Source of the DNA: Marinilabiliales bacterium | GTDB taxonomy: Bacteria > Bacteroidota > Bacteroidia > Bacteroidales > UBA12077 | Direction: 5' to 3' | NCBI GenBank assembly: GCA_002869305.1 | Contig: PKTC01000409.1 | Location: 1 to 15,781 of the forward strand | DNA: 15,781 bases | Shown: piece by piece, positions 1 to 6,789 of the stretch | Layout: each line of letters begins with the position of its first letter | How positions within the stretch are numbered: position 1 is the first letter of the stretch | Position numbers and translations under genes: made by a program | The notes under the pieces: generated by a model | Database searches by the model: none | Told to the model about the DNA's origin: nothing | Seen by the model: only the letters and a program-made list of their open reading frames with translations

Positions 1-134
1 TCATCTTCTGAATGCTTAATTTTCTTTAAAAAAACCAGATTTTTATTATTATAAACACCAATTTTTGTAAAAGGAGCTCTTGGGTTAATTACCAAGATCA
101 GGTTGTCGGCTGAATAATCTGTTTTGTAATTCAT
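1..134 (-). CDS. Butyrate kinase paralogue, N-terminal part only (runs off left edge)
   Basis: The ATG is at 134-132 and the frame stays open to base 1, giving 44 codons; the rest lies outside the window. The visible peptide reads as the first strand-loop-strand of the butyrate/acetate kinase (ASKHA) fold: ILVINPRAPFTKIGVY, then a short loop and LVFLKKIKHSED, which matches the beginning of butyrate kinases (ILVINPGSTSTKI..., ...HS.EEL). The phosphate-binding loop is unusual. The conserved Asn and Lys remain, but the Gly-Ser-Thr-Ser stretch is replaced by Arg-Ala-Pro-Phe. It starts 45 bases after the icmF stop on the same strand, so it is probably the third gene of that operon. It may be a diverged acyl kinase or a catalytically altered paralogue; the rest of the protein is needed to decide. 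Family assignment rests on 44 residues and on similarity to the complete kinase at 5150-6220. Confidence 0.72.
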   Translation of the reverse strand, partial: MNYKTDYSADNLILVINPRAPFTKIGVYNNKNLVFLKKIKHSED

Positions 135-179
135 ACGTCAAATTTTAAGAGGATTATTAGTTATTTCTTTTCTAAATTA

Positions 180-3100
180 TTACATATTTCTTCTGTATTG
201 CCCACCAACTTCGTACAAAGCGTTTGTAATTTGACCGATGGAGCAATGTTTAGCTGCTTTCATAAGATACTCAAAAGTATTCTTATTATCAAGAACAGCT
301 TGTTTCAGTTCTAAAAGGATTTTATCCGAGATTCCTTCGTTAAGTTTTTGTACTTTTTCTATATTCTCAATTTGGTAATTCTTTTCTTCATCAGTGGCTC
401 TAATTACTTCTTTGGGAACAATTGTCGGAGATCCTTTAGAAGATAAGAAGGTGTTTACACCCATTATGGGTAATTCACCACTATGTTTTAAGGATTCATA
501 ATAGAGAGATTCATCTTGTATTTTACCTCTCTGGTACATCGATTCCATCGCGCCCAATACACCACCACGGTCTGTTAGTCTGTCAAATTCGCTTAAAACC
601 GCTTCTTCAACAAGATCTGTTAATTCATCAATAATGAAAGAACCTTGCAAAGGATTTTGGTTTTTGGCTAGACCATACTCATGATTAATGATCATTTGGA
701 TAGCCATGGCGCGCCGAACAGATTCTTCGGTAGGCGTAGTGATGGCCTCATCATAAGCATTGGTGTGAAGCGAATTACAATTATCGTAAATTCCTGAAAG
801 TGCCTGCAAGGTAGTTCTAATATCATTAAACTCAATTTCCTGCGAGTGCAGAGATCTTCCTGAGGTTTGAATATGATATTTTAGCTTCTGAGACAAGGCA
901 TTGCCCTTGTATTTATATTTCATGGCTTTAGCCCAGATGAGCCTTGCAACTCTTCCAATTACTGAATATTCAGGGTCAAGTCCGTTCGAAAAGAAAAAGG
1001 ATAAACGGGGAGCAAAGTCATCAATGTGCATTCCACGCGAGAGATAATATTCTACAAATGTAAATCCATTAGCTAGCGTAAAGGCCAACTGAGTTATTGG
1101 ATTAGCACCAGCTTCTGCAATGTGATATCCTGAGATAGAAACCGAATAAAAGTTTCTTACATTGTGATCAATGAAATATTCCTGAATGTCACCCATCATT
1201 TTCAATGCAAAATCAGTCGAAAATATACAGGTATTTTGAGCCTGATCTTCTTTTAAAATATCTGCTTGTATGGTTCCTCTAACTCTGCAAATGGTTTCTT
1301 CTTTTATTTTTTCATAAACATCAGCAGGTAAAACCTGATCGCCAGTAACACCTAAAAGTAATAATCCTAATCCATTGTTTGACTTAGGAACTTTACCCTG
1401 ATATTGAGGAAGTTTAATTCCTTTTTCTTTGTAAATTTTCTCAATTTGTTTTTTGACTTTTTCTTCGAGTCCATTTTCTATAATGTATTTTTCACAGTTT
1501 TGATCAATGGCTGCATTAAAGAAATAGCCAACCATGATAGGGGCAGGTCCATTAATGGTCATAGAAACAGAAGTGGAAGGATCAATTAAGTCAAAACCAG
1601 AATAAAGTTTTTTTGCATCATCCAAACATGCTACAGAAACACCCGAATTACCAACCTTTCCAAAAATATCAGGTCGTAATCCAGGATCGGCACCATACAA
1701 AGTTACAGAATCATAAGCTGTTGATAAGCGTGTAGCTTTATGACCTGCTGATAAGTAGTGAAACCTTTTATTGGTTCTTTCGGGTCCACCTTCGCCGGCA
1801 AACATACGTGTTGGATCTTCCGATTCACGCTTGAAAGGGAATACGCCTGCCGCATATGGAAATTCACCCGGTACATTTTCTTTTAAATTCCATTTTAAAA
1901 TATCTCCCCAAGAATTGTATTTTGGAAGTGCAATCTTAGGAATTTTTGAATGAGATAAGCTCTGCACATGTGTTTCAACTTTAATATCTTTTCCTCTATC
2001 CTGGTATACATAAAACTCATCTTGGTATCTTTGTTTCTTATCTTTCCAGTTTTCAATTATGTGTAAGTTATCTTTTCCAAGTTCATCCTTGAGATCTTGT
2101 ATCCTTTTGGAGATTTGTTCATTTTTGAATTCAGATTCTGAAATTACAAAAGCCTGAAGTCTATTAGCTATTTGAGCTTTTTCATCAATATATTTATTGT
2201 AATTTCGAACTGTATCCGCAATTTCTGATAAATACCTCACTTTTCCCGGAGGAACAATCTGCTGATTGTTATGACTTATTTTTAGAGCTTCATTTGCCTT
2301 TGGGAACTTGTATCCTGTTTTTTTACTTATGGTTTTGGTAAGTTCTTCAAAAAGAATATTAACACCTTCATTATTATATTGGGAAGCAATGGTTCCATAT
2401 ACAGGCATTTGCTCAACAGGTGTTTCAAATAAGGTATTATTGCGCTGATATTGTTTCTTTACATCTCTCAATGCATCCAATGCACCTTGCTTGTCGAATT
2501 TATTTAAAGCTATGATATCAGCATAATCGAGCATGGCGATTTTCTCAAGTTGAGATGCGGCTCCATAATCTGGAGTCATAACATAGAAATAAACATCACT
2601 TTGATCTATAATCTCAGTATCGGACTGTCCTATACCTGATGATTCTAAAAGAATAATATCATAATCAGCATATTTGAGAATATCAACTGCATCCTTAACA
2701 TGTTCCGATAATGCTAAGTTTTGTTGACGTGTAGCCAAAGAACGCATATAAATATTGGGATGATTAATAGAATTCATCCTGATTCTGTCACCTAATAATG
2801 CACCACCACTTTTCCTTTTCGAAGGATCAACAGAAACTATTCCAATGGATAGCTGAGGATAAATATCAAGAAATCTTCTTATTATTTCATCTACTAAGGA
2901 CGACTTTCCAGCTCCTCCTGTACCAGTAATGCCAATAATTGGAGTTTTAGAATTAGAAATATCGTTGCCTATATCTTCAAGGTAATCTCTTGCTTGATCC
3001 GGATAATTCTCTGCTTTAGATATTAGAGATGCTATTTCATATTGATCTTTCTTTTTTAGTTTTTTAAGATCTACTTTTTCATTACCCAAAGGGAAATCTG

Positions 3101-3527
3101 ATTTATGCATCAAATCGTTAATCATACCTTGCAAACCTAAATTTCTTCCATCATCGGGTGAATAAATCCCTGCAATACCATAATCATGCAATTCCTTTTG
3201 CTCATCAGGTAATATAACCCCACCGCCTCCGCCAAAGATTTTAATATGACCGCATCCTTTCTCTTTTAGGAGGTCGTACATATATTTATAAAACTCCATA
3301 TGTCCTCCCTGGTAAGACGTAACCGCAATAGCCTGGGCATCTTCTTGTATTGCACAGTTTACGATTTCATCTACTGATTTATTGTGCCCAAGATGAATAA
3401 CCTCACCACCAGTGGCTTGCAGAATGCGGCGGATAATATTTATGGTTGCATCATGCCCGTCGAATAGGGAAGTTGCCGTAATAATTCTAATCTTATTTTT
3501 AGATTGATAAATTTCAGATTTTAACAT
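180..3527 (-). CDS. icmF: Fused isobutyryl-CoA mutase (IcmF), B12-dependent
   Basis: Catalyses adenosylcobalamin-dependent interconversion of isobutyryl-CoA and n-butyryl-CoA in the cytoplasm, with its G-protein chaperone fused in. Numbering from the ATG at 3527 (1115 aa, close to known IcmFs): B12-binding domain about 10-145 with DGHD (cobalt ligand His25), Ser71 and a GGGGG loop at 99-103; MeaB-like GTPase about 195-410 with P-loop GTGGAGKS ending at Ser209 and base-recognition NKFD at 342-345; mutase barrel from about 545 to the typical end GGQYRRNM. The two substrate-choosing positions are of ICM type: Phe563 (GVFPFKR), where methylmalonyl-CoA mutase has Tyr, and Gln764 (DQAQNT), where it has Arg. 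The frame is open to a TTG at 3563, but the 12 extra residues (MFGVFEFIIKIS) look unlike the family, so the ATG is preferred. It follows the acyl-CoA dehydrogenase by 92 bases and precedes the kinase paralogue by 45. Confidence 0.95.
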   Translation of the reverse strand: MLKSEIYQSKNKIRIITATSLFDGHDATINIIRRILQATGGEVIHLGHNKSVDEIVNCAIQEDAQAIAVTSYQGGHMEFYKYMYDLLKEKGCGHIKIFGGGGGVILPDEQKELHDYGIAGIYSPDDGRNLGLQGMINDLMHKSDFPLGNEKVDLKKLKKKDQYEIASLISKAENYPDQARDYLEDIGNDISNSKTPIIGITGTGGAGKSSLVDEIIRRFLDIYPQLSIGIVSVDPSKRKSGGALLGDRIRMNSINHPNIYMRSLATRQQNLALSEHVKDAVDILKYADYDIILLESSGIGQSDTEIIDQSDVYFYVMTPDYGAASQLEKIAMLDYADIIALNKFDKQGALDALRDVKKQYQRNNTLFETPVEQMPVYGTIASQYNNEGVNILFEELTKTISKKTGYKFPKANEALKISHNNQQIVPPGKVRYLSEIADTVRNYNKYIDEKAQIANRLQAFVISESEFKNEQISKRIQDLKDELGKDNLHIIENWKDKKQRYQDEFYVYQDRGKDIKVETHVQSLSHSKIPKIALPKYNSWGDILKWNLKENVPGEFPYAAGVFPFKRESEDPTRMFAGEGGPERTNKRFHYLSAGHKATRLSTAYDSVTLYGADPGLRPDIFGKVGNSGVSVACLDDAKKLYSGFDLIDPSTSVSMTINGPAPIMVGYFFNAAIDQNCEKYIIENGLEEKVKKQIEKIYKEKGIKLPQYQGKVPKSNNGLGLLLLGVTGDQVLPADVYEKIKEETICRVRGTIQADILKEDQAQNTCIFSTDFALKMMGDIQEYFIDHNVRNFYSVSISGYHIAEAGANPITQLAFTLANGFTFVEYYLSRGMHIDDFAPRLSFFFSNGLDPEYSVIGRVARLIWAKAMKYKYKGNALSQKLKYHIQTSGRSLHSQEIEFNDIRTTLQALSGIYDNCNSLHTNAYDEAITTPTEESVRRAMAIQMIINHEYGLAKNQNPLQGSFIIDELTDLVEEAVLSEFDRLTDRGGVLGAMESMYQRGKIQDESLYYESLKHSGELPIMGVNTFLSSKGSPTIVPKEVIRATDEEKNYQIENIEKVQKLNEGISDKILLELKQAVLDNKNTFEYLMKAAKHCSIGQITNALYEVGGQYRRNM

Positions 3528-3619
3528 AGATATTTTAATTATGAATTCAAAAACACCAAACAACGTGAATTGTTGATCTTCATTAGACTAATTTCTTATA
3601 TATACTTGTGATATTAATT

Positions 3620-4762
3620 TTATAAATCACTAATGGCCCTTGAAATGACAATTTTTTGCACTTCAGATGTCCCTTCATAAATTTGAGTGAGTTTGGCATC
3701 ACGCATCAGTCGTTCAACATGATATTCTTTTACATAACCATAACCTCCATGAATTTGAACTGCTTCTGTAGTTATTTGCATTGCCTTTTCAGCACAATAT
3801 AATTTAGCCATTGCACTTTCAGTACCAAATGGTTTTTTATTATCTTTTAGCCAGGCAGCTTTTAAACATAAGAAACGCATTGCTTCAATTTCTGTAGCCA
3901 TGTCGGCCAATTTGAAAGCTATTGCTTGATGTTTAATGATTTCTTTACCGAAAGCTTTTCTTTCCTGTGCATACTTTAAAGCCAACTCGTATGCGCCTGA
4001 TGCAATCCCTAAAGCTTGAGCAGCTATTCCCAATCTTCCACCTTCTAAGGTTTTCATTGCTAACTTAAAACCAAATCCATCTTCACCAATCCTGTTTTCT
4101 TTTGTAACCTTAACGTCGGTAAACATTACAGAATGGGTGTCAGAACTTCGCATTCCCATTTTATCTTCATGCTGACCCAAAGAAATTCCTTCTGAATTTC
4201 TATCAACAATAAGAGCATTAATACCTTTATGTCCTTTTTCAGGATCGGTTTGAGCAATAACAACATAAGTTGATGCAGAATTTCCATTGGTTATCCAGTT
4301 TTTAACACCATTAACCAAGTAGTGATCTCCTTTATCAATGGCTGTTGTTCGTTGTGAAGTTGCATCTGAACCAGCTTCGGGTTCAGACAAAAGAAAAGCA
4401 CCTAGTTTTTCGCCACGTGCCAAAGGTTTTAGAAATTTTTCTTTTTGTTCTTCAGTTCCATATTCCTGAATTTCCCAACACACTAAAGAGTTGTTCACAG
4501 ACATAATTACTCCTAGTGAAGCATCCACTTTAGATATTTCTTCAATGGCTAAAACATAAGAAACGGTATCCATACCGGTACCATCATACTCAGGATCAAC
4601 CTGCATTCCAAGGAATCCTAATTCTGCCAGTGATTTTACATGTTTGGTTGGAAATTCAGATTTTGTATCGCGCTCGATTGCATCTAAGATAAATTCTCGT
4701 TGTGCTATGTCTCTGGCTGATTGTTGAGCCATTAATTGTTCTTCGGTGTATTCAAAATTCAT
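3620..4762 (-). CDS. Acyl-CoA dehydrogenase, short/branched-chain type
   Basis: A 380-aa flavoprotein that makes the alpha,beta-double bond of an acyl-CoA and passes electrons to ETF; the length is normal for the family. Visible motifs: LSEPEAGSD at 125-133 (FAD/substrate-binding signature), the ERKAFGK segment at 267-273, QIHGGYGY at 336-343, and the C-terminal IYEGTSE in which Glu363 occupies the position of the catalytic base in short-chain and butyryl-CoA dehydrogenases (isovaleryl- and long-chain enzymes carry it elsewhere). Start: ATG at 4762, with the family-typical opening FEYTEEQ and no earlier plausible start. It is the first gene of the likely acd-icmF-kinase operon, which suggests butyryl-CoA or isobutyryl-CoA as substrate; that is inferred from context, because sequence alone does not fix chain length. 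No ETF genes are in the window. A perfect palindrome lies 58-72 bases upstream of the start. Confidence 0.93.
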   Translation of the reverse strand: MNFEYTEEQLMAQQSARDIAQREFILDAIERDTKSEFPTKHVKSLAELGFLGMQVDPEYDGTGMDTVSYVLAIEEISKVDASLGVIMSVNNSLVCWEIQEYGTEEQKEKFLKPLARGEKLGAFLLSEPEAGSDATSQRTTAIDKGDHYLVNGVKNWITNGNSASTYVVIAQTDPEKGHKGINALIVDRNSEGISLGQHEDKMGMRSSDTHSVMFTDVKVTKENRIGEDGFGFKLAMKTLEGGRLGIAAQALGIASGAYELALKYAQERKAFGKEIIKHQAIAFKLADMATEIEAMRFLCLKAAWLKDNKKPFGTESAMAKLYCAEKAMQITTEAVQIHGGYGYVKEYHVERLMRDAKLTQIYEGTSEVQKIVISRAISDL

Positions 4763-4819
4763 TTTGATAGGGGTTTAATTAATAATAGGGTAATATTTAG
4801 TATCTAGTACATATAAAAA

Positions 4820-4834
4820 ACAACACAGTGTTGT
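4820..4834. promoter_or_regulatory. Perfect 15-bp palindrome, candidate operator of the acd operon
   Basis: ACAACAC-A-GTGTTGT has two 7-bp arms around one central base, with no mismatch. It ends 58 bases upstream of the acd ATG, about where a promoter would lie, and its left edge abuts a run of six A. Short near-continuous palindromes of this sort are typical sites for dimeric repressors such as TetR-family regulators of fatty-acid genes; which protein binds is unknown, and no regulator gene is beside it. It does not match the Rex or CRP consensus. Confidence 0.45.
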
Positions 4835-4863
4835 AATAAAAGTGTCCTTAAAAGAACTCCAAG

Positions 4864-4881
4864 AGGTTTAATGATAAACCT
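4864..4881. repeat. Short inverted repeat (7-bp arms, 4-base loop)
   Basis: AGGTTTA (4864-4870) and TAAACCT (4875-4881) are perfect inverted copies separated by ATGA. Neither strand has a T-run after it, so it is not an intrinsic terminator. It lies 102-119 bases upstream of acd and may be a second operator or chance in AT-rich DNA. Confidence 0.3.
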
Positions 4882-4928
4882 GAGCATACCCACAAGTCTT
4901 AGTCTTATAAACTACCAAAGAATCACAT

Positions 4929-4956
4929 TTATTAACATTCCAAAGAATGCTAATAA
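4929..4956. repeat. 12-bp inverted repeat with 4-base loop
   Basis: The arms TTATTAACATTC (4929-4940) and GAATGCTAATAA (4945-4956) match at 11 of 12 positions around the loop CAAA. The single mismatch becomes a G-U pair in leftward RNA, so a transcript toward acd could fold it fully. It is not followed by a T-run on either strand, so it is not a standard terminator. It may be a leader hairpin or a protein site. Confidence 0.35.
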
Positions 4957-5149
4957 AAAATGTATTAAGTAATTCATATATCCAAATTACTTTATACAGA
5001 AACCTAATATATAAAATATAAATTAATTGTCAAACTATATTTTCTAAGGCATTTTGAAATAGACTGTTATAAAAACGATGGTGGAATCAGGTTATTAAAC
5101 ATTTCTATATTTCCAAGATTTATGTATATTAACCCTAAATTATTTAAAT

Positions 5150-6220
5150 ATGGATAAAGAAGCAGTTATTGTTATCAACCCTGGATCAACCTCATCTAAA
5201 ATAGCATTTTACAATAGAAAAGGCGAGTTATTTTCGAAATCAATTGATCACTCTCAAAAGGAGTTGGCTCAATTTGAAAAAATCGCAGATCAGTTAGAAT
5301 ATAGGCATGATAATATTAAACCTTATTTAGATGATTATCTTTCAAAAGAAAAATTACAGATTGTTGGCATTGTAGGAAGAGGGGGTATTGTTAAACCAAT
5401 TAAAGGAGGTACTTATAGAATAAATAATGCTTTTTTAGAGGATGCACAATCTGGCAAGTATGGTGAGCATGCTTCTAATTTGGGAAGTTTGTTGGTAAAC
5501 TATTTTAAAGAAGAATTTGGATTAAATGAATGCTATACGGTTGATCCTGTTTCAACAAGCAGTATAAGCAAAATTGCAGAAGTATCGGGTGTACCTGGCA
5601 TAGTCCGTGATGGTAGAGCCCATACATTAAATATGAAGATGACAGCACGTAAAATTGCACAAAAGCAAGGAGTTTTATTCGAAGAATCTTGTTATGTAAT
5701 AGCTCATTTAGGTGGTGGAATTTCCGTTGGACTGGTTTTAGGAGGCAAGATTATTGATGTAAATGATGGATTATTGGGTATGGGGCCATTTACACCGAAT
5801 AGAGCAGGTGCACTGCCTCTGCGTGGCGTCATGAAGCTCTGTTATAGCAGATCTGAAGAGGAAGTTAAAAAGCTTTTTTCACAAGAAAGTGGATTTAAAG
5901 CCTATTTAGGTACCGAAGATGTGCGTGAAGTAATTAAAATGGTTGAGAATGGAGATAAAAACGCAAAATTAATATATTCGGCATTTGTATACCAGGTTGC
6001 TAAGGAAATTGGTGCATGCTTTGCTGCTTCTAAAGGTAAAGCAAATGGTATTGTTATTACTGGTGGTATTGCTCATGGAAAAAAATTCATCAGCGATCTT
6101 AAAGAATATATTGGATCACTAACTGAGTTTCACGTTTATGCCGGAGAAAATGAAATGGAAGCATTGGCGGAAGGCATATTTCGAGTGCTTGATGGAATAG
6201 AAGAAGCTTTAGAGTATTAA
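5150..6220 (+). CDS. buk: Butyrate kinase (branched/short-chain acyl kinase)
   Basis: Transfers phosphate between acyl phosphate (butyryl- or isobutyryl-phosphate) and ADP, giving the free acid and ATP, in the cytoplasm. The 356-aa length is typical for Buk. ASKHA-fold motifs are intact: phosphate-1 loop NPGSTSSK at 10-17, DPVSTSSIS at 132-140 with the following RAHTLN, phosphate-2 loop AHLGGGIS at 185-192, PFTPNRAGALPL at 213-224 and adenosine motif TGGIAHG at 304-310. The start is the ATG at 5150, directly before the first beta strand. It is transcribed away from the acd-icmF operon, which itself carries a second, loop-altered kinase, so the genome has at least two. The phosphotransbutyrylase usually paired with Buk is not in view. 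The exact acid preferred cannot be read from sequence; C4 straight or branched is inferred from the icmF neighbour. The stop is one base from the stop of the opposing small gene. Confidence 0.93.
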   Translation: MDKEAVIVINPGSTSSKIAFYNRKGELFSKSIDHSQKELAQFEKIADQLEYRHDNIKPYLDDYLSKEKLQIVGIVGRGGIVKPIKGGTYRINNAFLEDAQSGKYGEHASNLGSLLVNYFKEEFGLNECYTVDPVSTSSISKIAEVSGVPGIVRDGRAHTLNMKMTARKIAQKQGVLFEESCYVIAHLGGGISVGLVLGGKIIDVNDGLLGMGPFTPNRAGALPLRGVMKLCYSRSEEEVKKLFSQESGFKAYLGTEDVREVIKMVENGDKNAKLIYSAFVYQVAKEIGACFAASKGKANGIVITGGIAHGKKFISDLKEYIGSLTEFHVYAGENEMEALAEGIFRVLDGIEEALEY

Positions 6221-6221
6221 A

Positions 6222-6470
6222 TTAACATCTACCTCTGGCACAAGGACTATTGGTTATAAAGAATCCAATAAAAGCTCCTGTAAATACATTGGAAAGTATT
6301 TCTTTTGAAGCTAATTGAGAAACATCTCTACCTTCAGCAAAATAAGTAAATATGAAACCCAAAAACGCTCCGGCTAAAATGTAAATTATAGATTTCTTTA
6401 AACGACCTGATGTTATAAGTCTTTTAATTCTGTTATCTTCTTCCTGTAATTCTAATTTTTTGAACTCCAT
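6222..6470 (-). CDS. Small two-helix membrane protein, unknown function
   Basis: An 82-aa protein from the ATG at 6470. A charged, mostly hydrophilic first 25 residues (likely cytoplasmic) is followed by two membrane segments, about 27-46 (IIYILAGAFLGFIFTYF) and 62-76 (VFTGAFIGFFIT), joined by a polar loop. The two helices resemble each other (AGAFLGFIFT versus TGAFIGFFIT), so the protein may be an ancient hairpin duplication. It ends in PCARGRC with two cysteines close to the terminus. I do not recognise the family. The hydrophobic pattern, the ATG and a perfect TAnnTTTG box 23 bases upstream make it a real gene more likely than not. It converges with buk with one base between stops, so neither gene has room for its own terminator. 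Confidence 0.65.
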   Translation of the reverse strand: MEFKKLELQEEDNRIKRLITSGRLKKSIIYILAGAFLGFIFTYFAEGRDVSQLASKEILSNVFTGAFIGFFITNSPCARGRC

Positions 6471-6492
6471 ATTTTAAATATCTAAATATGTG

Positions 6493-6500
6493 CAAATATA
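6493..6500 (-). promoter_or_regulatory. Candidate Bacteroidota -7 box of the small membrane-protein gene
   Basis: The minus strand reads TATATTTG, a full match to TAnnTTTG, ending 22 bases before the ATG at 6470 and so giving a very short leader. No clear -33 TTTG is seen at the right distance, and the surroundings are a run of TA repeats (6496-6518, with a 9-bp inverted repeat at 6498-6518), which raises the chance of a coincidental match. Confidence 0.35.
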
Positions 6501-6673
6501 TATATAGTTTATATATATCCATAGCTATATATAAAATATTTTTGACCACTAAGTTGGTTGGCTAAGATAATATTGATGAAATACTTTTTTGGTTTTGTTG
6601 AATTGCAAAGCTCTAATTATTATCCCGTAATATTAACATATGCAGGCGCTTAGAATGCGTTGCTAATTATTAT

Positions 6674-6706
6674 TGATGGATTGTTGATGTAATTGTGATG
6701 TAGTCT
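6674..6706 (+). promoter_or_regulatory. Phased 11-bp direct repeat array upstream of GH3 (3 units)
   Basis: Units begin at 6674, 6685 and 6696, exactly one helical turn apart: TGATGGATTGT, TGATGTAATTG, TGATGTAGTCT. A further TGATGTT at 6712 is out of phase (+16) and overlaps the -33 region. The last phased unit begins 39 bases before the -7 box. The same arrangement is seen before susC (12867-12910); units 2 and 3 of the two arrays agree at 18 of 22 bases. I infer a binding site for an activator shared by both genes. Confidence 0.6.
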
Positions 6707-6710
6707 CTTT

Positions 6711-6742
6711 TTGATGTTTAAAACGAAAATAGGTTATATTAG
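6711..6742 (+). promoter_or_regulatory. Candidate GH3 promoter (-33 TTG, -7 TATATTAG)
   Basis: TTG at 6711-6713 (within TTTTTG) lies 21 bases before TATATTAG at 6735-6742, which matches TAnnTTTG at 7 of 8 positions. The spacing is slightly long for the Bacteroidota consensus. Support comes from equal geometry relative to the repeat array at the susC promoter. Predicted leader is about 40 bases. Confidence 0.4.
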
Positions 6743-6789
6743 CCGCATATTGATTATATATTAATGGAATAAAATTTAGAAGACATTAT

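Larger units (their letters stand above)
4763..5149. other. 387-base divergent control region between acd (-) and buk (+)
   Basis: This AT-rich region has no credible ORF. It must contain the start signals of both the leftward acd operon and the rightward butyrate kinase. I see three inverted repeats (listed separately) and, for buk, a weak -7-like box TATATTTC at 5106-5113 (7 of 8 to TAnnTTTG) without a good -33 partner. No cobalamin riboswitch is recognisable: the B12-box core is absent on either strand, although icmF uses B12. I see no tRNA or other RNA gene. Confidence 0.6.
6471..6789. other. 319-base divergent control region before the GH3 gene
   Basis: No ORF is credible here. From left to right it holds the TA-rich tract with the small gene's -7 box, an unassigned AT-rich stretch (about 6540-6670) in which TAATTATTAT occurs twice, the 11-bp repeat array (6674-6706) and the likely GH3 promoter (6711-6742). 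The remaining 47 bases form the 5' leader; I see no riboswitch. Confidence 0.6.

Noticed and set aside
1404..1953. Two small plus-strand open frames opposite icmF (1404-1589 and 1771-1953)
   Set aside because: They are antisense to a strongly conserved mutase domain, show no recognisable protein features, and are explained by codon bias of the real gene.
4763..5149. Possible cobalamin riboswitch before acd-icmF
   Set aside because: Searched because IcmF needs B12, but no B12-box-like core or GC-rich multi-stem layout is present in this AT-rich region.
5755..5770. TGATGTA followed by TGATGGA within buk
   Set aside because: The spacing is 9 rather than 11 and the bases encode the conserved IIDVNDG stretch of the kinase, so this is coding coincidence. 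A single TGATGTA at about 11018 in the regulator is likewise treated as background.
6496..6540. TA-rich tract as a possible replication origin or tandem repeat element
   Set aside because: It has only short TA runs with imperfect symmetry, no DnaA-box cluster and no repeat unit beyond the dinucleotide; best explained as promoter-region AT richness.
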